64,000 nucleotides of DNA from Thermoguttaceae bacterium (GCA_017434455.1 JAFRFG010000046.1:62001-126000); one strand, 5' to 3'; counted from the stretch's first letter, positions 53,701-62,324 are shown. The notes: generated from the letters alone by a model not told the origin. Numbers and translations are program-made.

Positions 53701-54621
53701 CGTTTCCGGCGCTATTTCGGCGGCGTCGACCCCAAGGGCGGCTAAGTCGCCGAGAACCTTTTCGATCAGCGCCGTTTCCGTTTCGTTCGACTCCGCCGAC
53801 TGGAAGGCGGCCGAGATATCGAGCGAGCCGAGATCGCCGCGGAGCCACTCCAGTTTCAGCCGGGCCGCCGGGTAGGGGCGTTCGTTCCGATACCGGGCAA
53901 ACTCCTGATTCTCGCGCTGATCCTCGATCAAGCCGCTCAGCCGGCCCGCGCCGGGAATCATCCACTCGGAGGCGGCGGCGCCGGCCGCGTTATCCTCGGC
54001 GTTTCCCCAAAAGGCGATCTCCGAGAACTGAATGATGTAATAATCCGCCCGCCCGGTATCGTGCGCCTCGTGAAAACGAAGGCCGACGTACCGCGCCTTC
54101 GCCGGCTCGAAATATCGGGAACGCTCATCACCGTTCCAGAAGTGATCAAACTCGGCGTTTTGCTCGAGGATTTTTATCCCCTCGAGACGATCGAGCGATT
54201 CCGGGAACGAAAACGACTCCGGGGACTGTCCCGGTTCCAGCGCGAAAATATCGAACCGCTTCGGAAGGTAAAGATTCTCGATCGGCGCTTTAACCCACAG
54301 ACCGCAAAGGTCATACTCCCGCCCCAAATCGAAGAGAACATAACCGGTTACCGGCGCGTCTCCCTTGGGCGGTTTTGTCGACTCGTTCGTCCCGTTCGGC
54401 GAGGAGTCGCGCATACAGGTGTACGTCTCCGGGTTCGAGTCGATCGCCAGGACAAGTGGGTGTGATTCGGACTCTTCGGAACAGGCGGCGACCGCCGTCG
54501 GGGCGATTCGGCTCACCTCGACCGCCCGTGACGCCGAAACCGTGCCGAACAGCAGGACAAACAGCGCCGCAGCGACCCGGCCAAGCGTCCATCCGAACAG
54601 AGTCCCTCGAGAAATACCCAT
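50701..54621 (-). CDS. Large HzsA-like multidomain protein with two haem-binding motifs
   Basis: 1306 residues with a signal peptide (AAALFVLLFGTVSASRAVE). The architecture is: N-terminal discoidin-like part (about 30-210; YVLFDLGREYDLCGLWVKA), a seven-bladed propeller of the TolB/HzsA-alpha type (about 395-800; GKKIIFSMRRSEEGDDYHLYD, GDIIFTSTRCDE), and a cytochrome part with C824-x-x-C-H (SCIGCHEDKN) and C909-x-x-C-H (CVNCHNGR). A C-terminal discoidin-like domain ends with GIDEIEIWG. Planctomycetes encode many proteins related to the hydrazine-synthase alpha subunit that have no link to anammox. A redox or glycan-associated role is plausible but unproven. It diverges from the GH5 gene. Confidence 0.8.
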   Translation of the reverse strand: MGISRGTLFGWTLGRVAAALFVLLFGTVSASRAVEVSRIAPTAVAACSEESESHPLVLAIDSNPETYTCMRDSSPNGTNESTKPPKGDAPVTGYVLFDLGREYDLCGLWVKAPIENLYLPKRFDIFALEPGQSPESFSFPESLDRLEGIKILEQNAEFDHFWNGDERSRYFEPAKARYVGLRFHEAHDTGRADYYIIQFSEIAFWGNAEDNAAGAAASEWMIPGAGRLSGLIEDQRENQEFARYRNERPYPAARLKLEWLRGDLGSLDISAAFQSAESNETETALIEKVLGDLAALGVDAAEIAPETELFSALRAENAPGRDMRWTDLYLRLAQKRRAERLVSVENFSSDYVFVKHCQLVNQPSFASSAFLSDSVYKDRLGDWRMGSELCRLHIAEDGTLTETLLHQEKEGIIRDPALSFDGKKIIFSMRRSEEGDDYHLYDYDLATGEITQLTFGAGTADIEPCPLPDGDIIFTSTRCDECVPCWSSDVTNLYRCDASGRYIRRLAIDQAHNVGPKLTNDGRIIYTRWEYNDRVSGMIHDLFIMNPDGTAQTEYYGNQSWSPRSIIHPSPIPGSTKMMVIGSGHHTDQSGKLMRMDRSRGTQENEGLEYVAPVRYFEPVHDDLFGQEGELFQFPLPMSEEEYLVSYVPEGGPARGYYPIPFGIYWFDSAGNRELLVYDPTISSGQIISLAKREAPPIRPEQFDLNKEGGTFYVQDIYFGPGLEGVERGRVKTLRVIGLSIRAMSAGVSYNQPSSQVHTPISVGNGSWDVKHVLGDVSIEEDGSAYFKVPSRMAVYFQLLDEEGKMIQTMRSWAMVMPGEMFSCIGCHEDKNMTFTENRPQTIAISKPPQEIRPFFEPGEIAEPEFVKHLTPEEKKARDYLNINAPQGEDVPQGFSYLREIQPIWDAHCVNCHNGRVDGENQSSLSLLGDTKQYGWKECWEGVSSRPWSKAHIYPQTGKDMNPGRDFAESYLNLTNYGKVCYEHQPTWVDWLPMAVAYPPAVGPDQWGSTKSRIFDYLTPDHYGVTLSEKELKKIACWIDLCVPYCGSYMEANKWDKIEHTYIHSYRTQCRPAYLFQEHKRLAHGMEEVDHLAKYKEHRQKGTDFALDAFERFTAGGMENQKNFIEAYYNRPNIVPIYGIADGLDARGGTNRPNEYRNLALHPNAETFSVTSYPRAVSNSHYKYLPQYSPSAVIDGLKGEDDAPYWRPNLRTDLTLTVELGRTVETDKIVIALHAPREGRTWKSAVLEFSNGARIPISLEQRGGEQSFTFPKQTTNCLRLTGIDQDFPLTDNGIDEIEIWGKDIIP

Positions 54622-54780
54622 CGTTATCTATCCTTATTTGTTTCGTTATCCCCCGCCGGGGGAGTCTATCGCGGTCACCAAAGTGCGAACAATGCCCCTA
54701 TTTTACAGGGAAACGGCGGGAAAAACAATCAACCGCGCCTTTCGCGCCGCTCAGTGTATATCTTTTTCGGATCGGAACCT

Positions 54781-54786
54781 ATATAA
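54781..54786 (+). promoter_or_regulatory. Candidate -10 box for the GH5 operon
   Basis: A perfect TATAAT in CTATATAATTTTT, 57 bases before the GH5 ATG at 54843. No clear -35 box was seen. Confidence 0.35.
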
Positions 54787-54842
54787 TTTTTATGCTTTAG
54801 GGTCCATCGTATGAAAAACGCCGTTGTTTTTAGGAAGATTTC

Positions 54843-56384
54843 ATGAGAAATAACACCCGCCGTCAATTTTTGAAAACCGCCGCCGGGGCGCTCGGCGCGG
54901 GCTTGTCGTACCGTTTTGTGATGGCCGAGGGGGCCGCCTACCCGTCGCTTCCCGACGCCTCGCCGGAAAAACTTCCCCGCTGGCGGGGGTTTAACCTGCT
55001 CAACTACTTCATGGAGCACAATCAGTATCCGTTCGAAGAGCGGGTCTTTCGGGGAATCGCCGATTTCGGATTCAATTTCGTCCGGCTTCCTCTCGACTAC
55101 CGCTGCTGGATTGTTGACGGCGACTGGAACCGTATCCATTCGGAAAAGATCGACGCGGTTCTCCGGGCGCTGCGGTTCGGTGAACAATACTCGATTCACG
55201 TGATGCTCAACTTTCACCGCGCGCCGGGCTACACGGTCGCCCATCCCGCGGAGAAGAAGCCGCTGTGGACCGACCCGGAAGCGCAGGATGTCTGCTGCCG
55301 CCATTGGGCGGAATTCGCCCGGCGCTGCAAGGGGATCCCGAACAGCCATTTGAGTTTCAATCTCTTTAACGAGCCGATGGCAGGCGAAGAAGAAGAGGTT
55401 CTCCCGGCGACGATTCGTGTCATCGAGGCGATTCGCGCGGAAGACCCGGACCGCCTGATCTGCTGCGACGGAATCCGGTGGGGACGCCGTCCGATTCCCG
55501 GCCTGATTCCGTACAGAGTCGCGCAGGCGACCCGCGGCTACGACCCGATGGATATCACGCACTATAAGGCCGAATGGGTCGATTCCAAGTCGTTCCTCGA
55601 GCCGAGCTGGCCGCTGATGGGCGCAAACGGACTTTTGGTCTCTCCCCAAAAATCGGAGGTTCCCCAAAAGCTGCACCGTCCGCTTACCATCGAAGGCCCG
55701 TTCGAGGGGGGAGAACGCCTCCGAATTAAAGTACAGACCGTTTCGAACATTGGCCTTCTGGTGGTTGAAGCGGACGGAAAGGAAATCTTCCGCCGTCGGT
55801 TCACCCCCGGAAAAGGGGAAGCCGAATGGAAAGAGGAACATTGGACTCAGTGGAACATCTGGCAGAACCTCTATGATATGGACGTCTTCACCGATATTCC
55901 CGCGGGGACGCGAGAACTGACCATCCGCAACACGGAGGGAGACTGGATCACGATTTCGGAATTGGGTCTGACCGCCGCCGGTGGTGAAGACGAGGCCGTT
56001 TTCCCGATGCGGATGGACTGGCTGGGGGAGTCTGGGACGGAACTTGCCTGGGATCGCGAGCGGGGATGGCGCTGCTCAGTCTGCACTTGTGACCGAAAGT
56101 GGCTTTGGGAGCGGAACATTCGGCCGTGGATGGAGATTTCCGAAAAAGGGGTCGGTGTGATGGTGGGGGAATTCGGGGTCATTTCCAGAACACCGCACGA
56201 CATCGCGCTGCGCTGGCTGGAGGATAATTTAATCAACTGGCGCCAGGCCGGTTTCGGCTGGGCGATGTGGAATTGGAACGGATCGTTCGGCGTGGCGGAC
56301 AGCGGCCGGACGGACGCCGAGTACGAAGATAAGTTCGGCTGGCGGATCGACAAGAAAATGATGGACCTGCTACAGCGGTATTAG
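54843..56384 (+). CDS. GH5-type glycoside hydrolase with Tat-like signal and inserted domain
   Basis: 513 residues. RRQFLKTAAGALGAG near the N-terminus is a twin-arginine signal. GH5 features are RGFNLLNYF, FVRLPLDYRCW, the acid/base E177 in FNEP and the nucleophile E443 in VGEFGV, with WAMWNWNG close to the end. Between the two glutamates lie 265 residues instead of roughly 100-150, because residues about 235-395 look like an inserted beta-rich, probably carbohydrate-binding domain (TIEGPFEGGERLRIKVQTVS). A retaining beta-glucanase or mannanase activity is expected; substrate unknown. It is followed by DUF1080 and a giant secreted protein on the same strand. Confidence 0.85.
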   Translation: MRNNTRRQFLKTAAGALGAGLSYRFVMAEGAAYPSLPDASPEKLPRWRGFNLLNYFMEHNQYPFEERVFRGIADFGFNFVRLPLDYRCWIVDGDWNRIHSEKIDAVLRALRFGEQYSIHVMLNFHRAPGYTVAHPAEKKPLWTDPEAQDVCCRHWAEFARRCKGIPNSHLSFNLFNEPMAGEEEEVLPATIRVIEAIRAEDPDRLICCDGIRWGRRPIPGLIPYRVAQATRGYDPMDITHYKAEWVDSKSFLEPSWPLMGANGLLVSPQKSEVPQKLHRPLTIEGPFEGGERLRIKVQTVSNIGLLVVEADGKEIFRRRFTPGKGEAEWKEEHWTQWNIWQNLYDMDVFTDIPAGTRELTIRNTEGDWITISELGLTAAGGEDEAVFPMRMDWLGESGTELAWDRERGWRCSVCTCDRKWLWERNIRPWMEISEKGVGVMVGEFGVISRTPHDIALRWLEDNLINWRQAGFGWAMWNWNGSFGVADSGRTDAEYEDKFGWRIDKKMMDLLQRY

Positions 56385-56432
56385 ACCGCCGGTATTCGAG
56401 ACGGTTCGCGTACTCTCTAGAAAGGAACACCG

Positions 56433-57242
56433 ATGAAAAATATGATTTTCGCCCCGCTTTTGGGACTGACGCTGATTCTCGCCTGCGCAGCGCTTCGGGC
56501 CGAAGACCCCGAGCCGCAGGTTCCCGATCGGGAGAGGGAGCTGTTCAACGGGCAAAATCTCGACGGCTGGTATACCTTCCTCAAGGACCGCGGGGTCGAC
56601 TCGGACCCGAAGGGCGTTTTTTCGGTCGTCGACGGCGCGATTCGGATTTCCGGCGAGGAATTCGGCTGCATCACGACCAAAGAGGCGTTTAAGGATTACC
56701 GTCTGACGCTTGAATTCAAATGGGGGGAAAAACGGTGGGGTTCACGCGAAAACCGCGCCCGCGATTCCGGTCTGCTGATTCATTCGGTCGGGGAGGACGG
56801 CGCTTTCAGCAAAACTTGGGCTTGCTCGATCGAGGTCAATATCATCGAAGGGGGGCTGGGTGATTTTATCGTGGTCGGCGACGGATCCGACGCCTTTTCG
56901 ATCACGGTCGAGACCGCCGCGGAAAAGTCGAAACAGAACTGCTTTATCTGGCAAAAGGGGGGAAAGAGAGAAACGATCCACGGCGGTCGCGCCGACTGGT
57001 TCGGGCGTGACCCCGACTGGGCGGATACGGCCGATTTCCGCGGCCGCGATGATCTTGACCGCAAGGGCGATTGGAACACGCTGGAAGTGGTCGCCGACGG
57101 GGATCGGATCGATGTTTTCGTCAACGGCACGATGGTCAATCAGGGCTTCGACGCGACCCCGTGCGCCGGACGGATTCAGCTCCAGTCCGAGGCGGCGGAG
57201 GTCTTCTTCCGGCGCGTCACCATCGCCCCGCTGGCAAAATAG
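56433..57242 (+). CDS. DUF1080 (3-keto-disaccharide hydrolase-like) secreted protein
   Basis: 269 residues with a signal peptide (LLGLTLILACAALRA). The DUF1080 pattern is clear: LFNGQNLDGWYTF, VDGAIRISG, GCITTKEAFKDYRLTLEFKW, RDSGLLIHSVG, IEVNIIEGG and a C-terminal WNTLEVVADGDRIDVFVNGTMVNQG. The fold is a concanavalin-like jelly-roll and several members are 3-keto-disaccharide hydrolases. It probably acts on glycan fragments together with the GH5 and the next large protein; ribosome site AAAGGAA. Spacing to GH5 is 48 bases. Confidence 0.88.
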   Translation: MKNMIFAPLLGLTLILACAALRAEDPEPQVPDRERELFNGQNLDGWYTFLKDRGVDSDPKGVFSVVDGAIRISGEEFGCITTKEAFKDYRLTLEFKWGEKRWGSRENRARDSGLLIHSVGEDGAFSKTWACSIEVNIIEGGLGDFIVVGDGSDAFSITVETAAEKSKQNCFIWQKGGKRETIHGGRADWFGRDPDWADTADFRGRDDLDRKGDWNTLEVVADGDRIDVFVNGTMVNQGFDATPCAGRIQLQSEAAEVFFRRVTIAPLAK

Positions 57243-57346
57243 CGCGTCACCTCCCGAGCCGCGCCGTTTTTTAAGGACGCGGCTGTCCAATCAATCGTCG
57301 TTCGCAAATCAACCTTTGTTCAATAACCTATAGAGGAATAACGGGA

Positions 57347-60300
57347 ATGAAAAAGAACTTTTGGAATTATCTTCCGGCGGCCGCGGCGCTGCTGGTTTGC
57401 TGGGGAAGCGGCCTGTTATCGGCACAGGAGGAAAAAATCGGCGTTCGTCCCTACGAGATGGACTGGGCCGGACGGACGGAAGAAGTCAATCCGGTTCTGA
57501 TCGATTTTGAACAGTTCGGCGGCTGGAAGATTGAGACCGAAAATTCCGTCGCCGATTTTAAGCAAAGCCGCGAAGAGCAGCTCTACGGCGATTACGTCGG
57601 CAAGCTGACCTACCGGAAGGCCGACGCCGAAGGGGGAAACGCCCCCGTCGTTCTGGTCCTTCTCGACGAGCCGATAGCGGTCACCGATCCGTTCGATACG
57701 GTCTCGCTGTGGGTTCGGGGGAATAACTGGGGGTGGACCACCGACCCCAAAACGCCTCAGACCCGGCTGTCGCTTCTTTTCCAAAAAGGGGACGGAACCG
57801 AGTACACTGTCTTTTTGTATCAGATCAATTGGAACGATTGGTTTCTCTGCTATCGGCATTTAAACAAGGACCAGATCGCGGCGCTCTCCGGCGAAGGGGT
57901 CCGTTTCCTCGGCTTTCGCCTGGATGGGGGGACCAATACCGAGGACCGCTCGATCTATCTCGATTCCCTCTGCCTGTTCACCGAAGAATTTAAGCCGCTG
58001 GAGTTCACCAAGCGCCCGAAGCGCAATTTAGAACTGTTCCCCGGCCAGGACCCCGGTCAGAACACCGGTGAGGGAACCCTTCCGTTCCCGACCCGGCCGG
58101 AGACGGTCGAGCCGGCTAATCTGACCGCCGATTTTTCCAACCGCATCGAGCCGTTTGACGAAAACGGCCAGGCCTGCTGGCGGTTCCTCTACGAGGGAAC
58201 CGACGGTAAAGTCACCTATACCTACCGCCCCGGCAGCGGGACGTGGAGCGACTTTACCGCCCAGTGGAACGAGGAAAACGCTTTCGCGCCGCTGTCAGGC
58301 GGCGGCATCACGACACTGGCCGAAGGGAAGAAGACCGAAGAAGTTAAGACGTTTACCCCCATCGAAATCAATCAGGACGGAAGCGAGGTTATCTCGCGCT
58401 GGCACCTGGCCGGGGAGACGCTCGAGGCGGATGTCGAGTACCGTTTCGCGATTCGCGGGAAAAATCTGATTCTCGATACCCTCTGCGCCGGAGGCAAGGC
58501 GAACAAAGTCTCGTTCGGCCGGGTCGAGAAGATCGGAAAGAACAAGAATATCCTGATCCCGTATTTCTCGTACGGTTACACGGTTCGTCCGGCGGCGCTG
58601 CTGTTCCAAACCCCGGGAAGCGAGACTTCCCTTTTCGCCCTGGGGAATATCGACTGGTATCGAAGCAACGCCAGTTACCTTCTCGGCAAGTACGGCACGG
58701 GTGCCGGTTTCGGGATCACCAACGGCGAGGCGCAGTACAACCTTAAGACCGACGGGGCGAGGAACGACGTCTTCGAGCGGTTTGTCTTTACGGTCAGTCC
58801 CCGGTTTGAGGAGATTCTGCCGACGATCGCCAATCCGCCATCCCCCTGGAAGAGCGTGACCGGCTCGGGGGTCTGGCAGGCGCACGGCGCGACGACCCGC
58901 GACGCGGACAAAAAGCATTTTTACGATGTCTGGCGGCACGGCATGCGGCACGTGATCATTACCGATCACGAGGTCTGCTGGCGCGACGAAGGCGAGAGCT
59001 TCACGTTCCGAACCCGTCCGGCCCCAAAGAAGGGAGGGGACGCCGGCTGGATCGACTATTCCCAGTTTATGCAGAAGACGCTCGGTTTCGTCTACGGGCC
59101 GTACAACAACTTCACCGATTTCGCCCCGGTGAACGAATACTGGTCGCCGGATATGATCAGCCGCACGTCCGACAACGACCTCCAGGGGGCCTGGTGCCGC
59201 TGCTACGCGCCGAAGCCCTCGCGCGCGGTGGAGTACTGCGAGAAGCTCTCCCCGATCAATCAGGAGAAGTTCCATTTTTCGACCGCCTACTGTGATGTCC
59301 ACTCCTCGGTGACGCCGTGGTCGAGAACCGATTACGACTGGCGCGTTCCGGGAGCCGGAACGTTCGCGGCGACCTATTACGCCTACGGCGAGATCTTCCT
59401 CCTGCAGAAAAAGGCGTGGAACGGGCCGGTCTATTCCGAGGGGCCGCACCACTGCTTCTACTCGGGGCTGACCGACGGCAACTACGCGCAGGACCAGGCG
59501 TATCAGTTTATGAACCGCCCGTGGCTGGTCGACTTCGACCTGCTGAAAATGCACCCGCTGGAATGTGATTTCGGGATGGGAAATCCGGGGATGTTCGCGC
59601 CGAACTATTTCCCGTCCGACGCCCAATCGAAAGACGCCTTCCTCGACCGCTTCATCACGGCGACGATCGCGTTCGGGCATCCGGGGTTCCTGCCGTACAA
59701 CGGCGGCGATACCGAACAGGCCCAAATCTTGGGGCTGAAGCAGGGGGACAGTATGTCGACCGTTCTGCGCGGCTACGCGATGACCCAACAGATCGCGACA
59801 CGGTACACGATGGCCGACGCCGCGTCGATTCGCTACGCCGATAAGGACGGCACACTGTACGAGACTTCCGAGGCACTGGCCAAGGGGGTGTGCGACGGCA
59901 ATCATCTGGTGGTGCGCTATCAGGACGGGACCGTCGCTGTGGCGAACGGAAATCCGAAACAGATGATGACCGTCGAGATCGACGGCCGAACGATCACGCT
60001 TCCGCCCAACGGCTACGAGGCGTGGACGGCGGACGGGCAGATTCATACCGTCTCAAAATATGATGAAACCGGGAGCCGGTACGACTACTGCGATTCGCCG
60101 GAGTACATCTATTTCGACAGCCGCACCAGCGCCAAGCGGGTCGACAAGGCGATGGGGTTCGGCCAGGCGCTTTGCCGCAAATTGGAAGGCGGGGCCTTCG
60201 AGGTGATTCCGATCAATGGCACGCGAATCGGGTTCGCCGTCGACGCCAATCGCGCCGTGGCGCTCGATTACGACAACAACGAAATCGGCGAGGCCGCGCT

Positions 60301-61378
60301 GGTCTGCGACCGCGGTTTCCTCTTTGTCGAACCGGTCGAGGGGGCATTCAGCTATCGGCTTGAGAAATCGGGCGACAGCGCGCTTTCGGCGGCTTGGGAG
60401 TCGGACTCGATCGACGCGTTTCCCGGGGAGACCGTCACGGTTGCCAGTACTTCCGATTCGTCGAAAACGGCCGAAGTGACGATCCCGCAAGACGCGAAAG
60501 TCGGACAGTTCTACGAGGCGGATTTGGACGGGGGCAAAATCGGCTTTATCGTCCGGCCGCTGGCGACCGCGGACTTCCGGCCGGTGGAAGAAAACCGTCT
60601 GAAGGTCGATCTCACCGTCGGTTCCGACCGAATCGAGACGGTGTCGCTGCGGTTCGTTCAGCGGGAACAGACGGCGGAGCAAACCGTTCGGGTCGAGAAC
60701 AAAAAAGCGTCCGCGATCTTTGACCTGATGGACCCCAAGGAGGGGGAAGAACCGATCCGGCTGACGGCTTCCGCCGGCGGCCTGTCGCTGGAAATTCAAA
60801 AAACCCTCAAGACCGCCTTCGTCTATCCGGACCTGGGGTTCGATTTCGGCGACCGGAGTGATTCCACCGTCGAGCCGCCGGAAGCGACGGCCGAGATCCG
60901 CAAGGGACAGAGCAGAACCGTGGCGGCGGATATCAGCCAAACCGGGGCCTCGTTCCTCCGGATGAACGGGGCGGTCTGCGGAGGCGTCACCAAAGGGGCC
61001 GGCATGTTCGCCCACCCGCCGTATAAGAACGGGACGGGCCGCGTCTGGCTCGATTACACGGTCGATATTCCCGCCGACGGCGCGCTCTTTACCTCGGAAG
61101 TCGGCAAACGGGACGGCGGGGACCCGGGAGACGGCATTTGGTTCTCAGTTCTGTCGGTGGCCGAGGACGGAACCGAGACTCTTCTGGGAGAGACGTCGGT
61201 CCCGACCTATCAGTGGCAGCAGTTCGATGTCGATCTGACTCCCTGCGCCGGCCGGACGGTCACCCTGCGGCTTTGCGTCGACTGCGGTCCGGCGAACAAC
61301 ACCATCGCCGACCACGCCGCCTGGCACGGGCTGAAACTGCTCGGGAAACAGCGGGTGTTCCAGTATCAGGTTCAGTAA
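57347..61378 (+). CDS. Giant secreted protein with possible glycosidase core and NPCBM-like C-terminus
   Basis: 1343 residues with a signal peptide (LLVCWGSGLLSAQ). Domains are only suggested by composition: a beta-sandwich (about 40-230, with VSLWVRGNNWGW) that could bind carbohydrate, a large middle part (about 250-960) with conserved aromatic and acidic stretches (DHEVCWRDEGE, YSEGPHHCFYSGLTDGNYAQ), and a C-terminal NPCBM-like domain (about 1190-1340, with DGIWFSVLSVAEDG, GETSVPTYQWQQFDVDL). The middle may be a TIM-barrel-type glycosidase, but I cannot name a family. It is the third gene after GH5 and DUF1080, so probably the same glycan pathway. Confidence 0.65.
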   Translation: MKKNFWNYLPAAAALLVCWGSGLLSAQEEKIGVRPYEMDWAGRTEEVNPVLIDFEQFGGWKIETENSVADFKQSREEQLYGDYVGKLTYRKADAEGGNAPVVLVLLDEPIAVTDPFDTVSLWVRGNNWGWTTDPKTPQTRLSLLFQKGDGTEYTVFLYQINWNDWFLCYRHLNKDQIAALSGEGVRFLGFRLDGGTNTEDRSIYLDSLCLFTEEFKPLEFTKRPKRNLELFPGQDPGQNTGEGTLPFPTRPETVEPANLTADFSNRIEPFDENGQACWRFLYEGTDGKVTYTYRPGSGTWSDFTAQWNEENAFAPLSGGGITTLAEGKKTEEVKTFTPIEINQDGSEVISRWHLAGETLEADVEYRFAIRGKNLILDTLCAGGKANKVSFGRVEKIGKNKNILIPYFSYGYTVRPAALLFQTPGSETSLFALGNIDWYRSNASYLLGKYGTGAGFGITNGEAQYNLKTDGARNDVFERFVFTVSPRFEEILPTIANPPSPWKSVTGSGVWQAHGATTRDADKKHFYDVWRHGMRHVIITDHEVCWRDEGESFTFRTRPAPKKGGDAGWIDYSQFMQKTLGFVYGPYNNFTDFAPVNEYWSPDMISRTSDNDLQGAWCRCYAPKPSRAVEYCEKLSPINQEKFHFSTAYCDVHSSVTPWSRTDYDWRVPGAGTFAATYYAYGEIFLLQKKAWNGPVYSEGPHHCFYSGLTDGNYAQDQAYQFMNRPWLVDFDLLKMHPLECDFGMGNPGMFAPNYFPSDAQSKDAFLDRFITATIAFGHPGFLPYNGGDTEQAQILGLKQGDSMSTVLRGYAMTQQIATRYTMADAASIRYADKDGTLYETSEALAKGVCDGNHLVVRYQDGTVAVANGNPKQMMTVEIDGRTITLPPNGYEAWTADGQIHTVSKYDETGSRYDYCDSPEYIYFDSRTSAKRVDKAMGFGQALCRKLEGGAFEVIPINGTRIGFAVDANRAVALDYDNNEIGEAALVCDRGFLFVEPVEGAFSYRLEKSGDSALSAAWESDSIDAFPGETVTVASTSDSSKTAEVTIPQDAKVGQFYEADLDGGKIGFIVRPLATADFRPVEENRLKVDLTVGSDRIETVSLRFVQREQTAEQTVRVENKKASAIFDLMDPKEGEEPIRLTASAGGLSLEIQKTLKTAFVYPDLGFDFGDRSDSTVEPPEATAEIRKGQSRTVAADISQTGASFLRMNGAVCGGVTKGAGMFAHPPYKNGTGRVWLDYTVDIPADGALFTSEVGKRDGGDPGDGIWFSVLSVAEDGTETLLGETSVPTYQWQQFDVDLTPCAGRTVTLRLCVDCGPANNTIADHAAWHGLKLLGKQRVFQYQVQ

Positions 61379-61438
61379 GCGGCAGGCGTTAGCCGGTATA
61401 TAACCGAAGCGCGGCTTCCGCGAGAATTTTTCTCAAGT

Positions 61439-61476
61439 GGGGGAACAGGGATTTGATGAACAATCTCTGTTCCCCC
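61439..61476 (+). terminator. Long hairpin after the giant gene
   Basis: A stem of about 15 pairs, GGGGGAACAGGGATT against AATCTCTGTTCCCCC, with one G-T pair and an eight-base loop; a C/T-rich stretch follows. It lies 60 bases after the stop of the giant gene. Confidence 0.7.
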
Positions 61477-61509
61477 CCTCTTTCGGGAGAAATCTATCGT
61501 GAGATAGTG

Positions 61510-61515
61510 TATAAT
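61510..61515 (+). promoter_or_regulatory. Candidate -10 box for the MNT/HEPN operon
   Basis: A perfect TATAAT 50 bases before the MNT start; no consensus -35 at the usual distance. Confidence 0.35.
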
Positions 61516-61564
61516 GCCGAGGGGGCAGGGAATCATTTTATTGATCGCGGCGAGGTAAGGGCAA

Positions 61565-61879
61565 ATGGATATACTGTCAGACAGCGCGGCAAAATACGGA
61601 CTGCGGGACGCCGTCATCGCGGAACTGCGACGACTGGCCGAAAGCAGTGGGATAGGGCGTCTGTGGCTGTTCGGTTCCCGGGCCAGGGGGGACTATCGGG
61701 ACAGGAGCGACATCGACCTGGCGGCCGAGGGGGGACGGGTGAATGAATTCGCCCAGGAAATCGAAGAGAAGGTTCCGACACTGCTGATGTTCGACGTGGT
61801 CGATTTATCACGTCCCGTCGCAGAGGAACTGCGGCGGACAATCGAGCGGGAGGGAATATTGCTGTATGAAAAAGTATGA
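61565..61879 (+). CDS. MNT-domain nucleotidyltransferase (antitoxin partner)
   Basis: 104 residues with the nucleotidyltransferase signature LFGSRARGDYRDRSDIDLA (GS-x-R-A-x-G-D then D-x-D) at about residues 35-56. Minimal nucleotidyltransferases of this type pair with HEPN proteins; in characterised MntA-HepT pairs the MNT protein AMPylates the HEPN RNase toxin and neutralises it. Its stop overlaps the next start by 14 bases, so the pair is translationally coupled. Confidence 0.85.
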   Translation: MDILSDSAAKYGLRDAVIAELRRLAESSGIGRLWLFGSRARGDYRDRSDIDLAAEGGRVNEFAQEIEEKVPTLLMFDVVDLSRPVAEELRRTIEREGILLYEKV

Positions 61880-62261
61880 TAATTTCCGGAGCTGTTTCCA
61901 GGTTCTGAAGAGCTATGATCCCAAGCTCCTCAAGGAGAACGCCATTTACCGAATGGGGGTCATCGGCCAGTTCAATCTCACCTTTGAATTGGCTTGGAAA
62001 CTGCTCCAGGCGGTTTTGCTCCTGCACGGTGTTTCTCAAGCGCAGAGCGGCTCGCCGCGAGAGATTGTTAAACTGGGGTTTAAATCCGGATTTATCTCGG
62101 ACGAGGGAATCTGGCTCGATATGCTCCGACAGCGAAACAACTTAACGCACGTCTATTCCGAAGAGAACGCCGAAAACCTGGTGACGTCGTTGATTCAATC
62201 GTACATCCCGGCACTGGAGCGTTTTCAGCGCGCGATGAAAGAAAAGATCGAGCAGCAGTAA
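61866..62261 (+). CDS. HEPN-domain protein, HI0074-like (toxin partner)
   Basis: 131 residues, all helical. The HEPN R-x4-H motif is RNNLTH near residue 90 (DMLRQRNNLTHVY), suggesting an intact RNase centre. LLHGVSQAQSGSPREIVKLGF and AWKLLQAVL are typical of the HI0074 (nucleotidyltransferase-substrate-binding) subfamily, which can be a toxin or a substrate-binding partner; toxicity is inferred from characterised pairs. It overlaps the MNT gene by 14 bases. No cyclic-nucleotide or phage-defence gene is nearby. Confidence 0.85.
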   Translation: MKKYDNFRSCFQVLKSYDPKLLKENAIYRMGVIGQFNLTFELAWKLLQAVLLLHGVSQAQSGSPREIVKLGFKSGFISDEGIWLDMLRQRNNLTHVYSEENAENLVTSLIQSYIPALERFQRAMKEKIEQQ

Positions 62262-62276
62262 GCGGCCAGCAGCAAA

Positions 62277-62302
62277 GAAGGGGGGCAAAAACGCCCCTCT
62301 TC
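62277..62302. terminator. Terminator between the HEPN and sialidase-like genes
   Basis: GAAGGGGGC against GCCCCTCTTC around an AAAAA-type loop, between convergent stops. Confidence 0.6.
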
Positions 62303-62324
62303 CCCGTTTACCGCCTGTGGGGGG

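Noticed and set aside
50701-54621. True hydrazine synthase subunit (anammox)
   Set aside because: Only the propeller and haem-motif pattern are shared. There are no hzsB/C or hydrazine dehydrogenase genes, and HzsA-like proteins are widespread in non-anammox planctomycetes.
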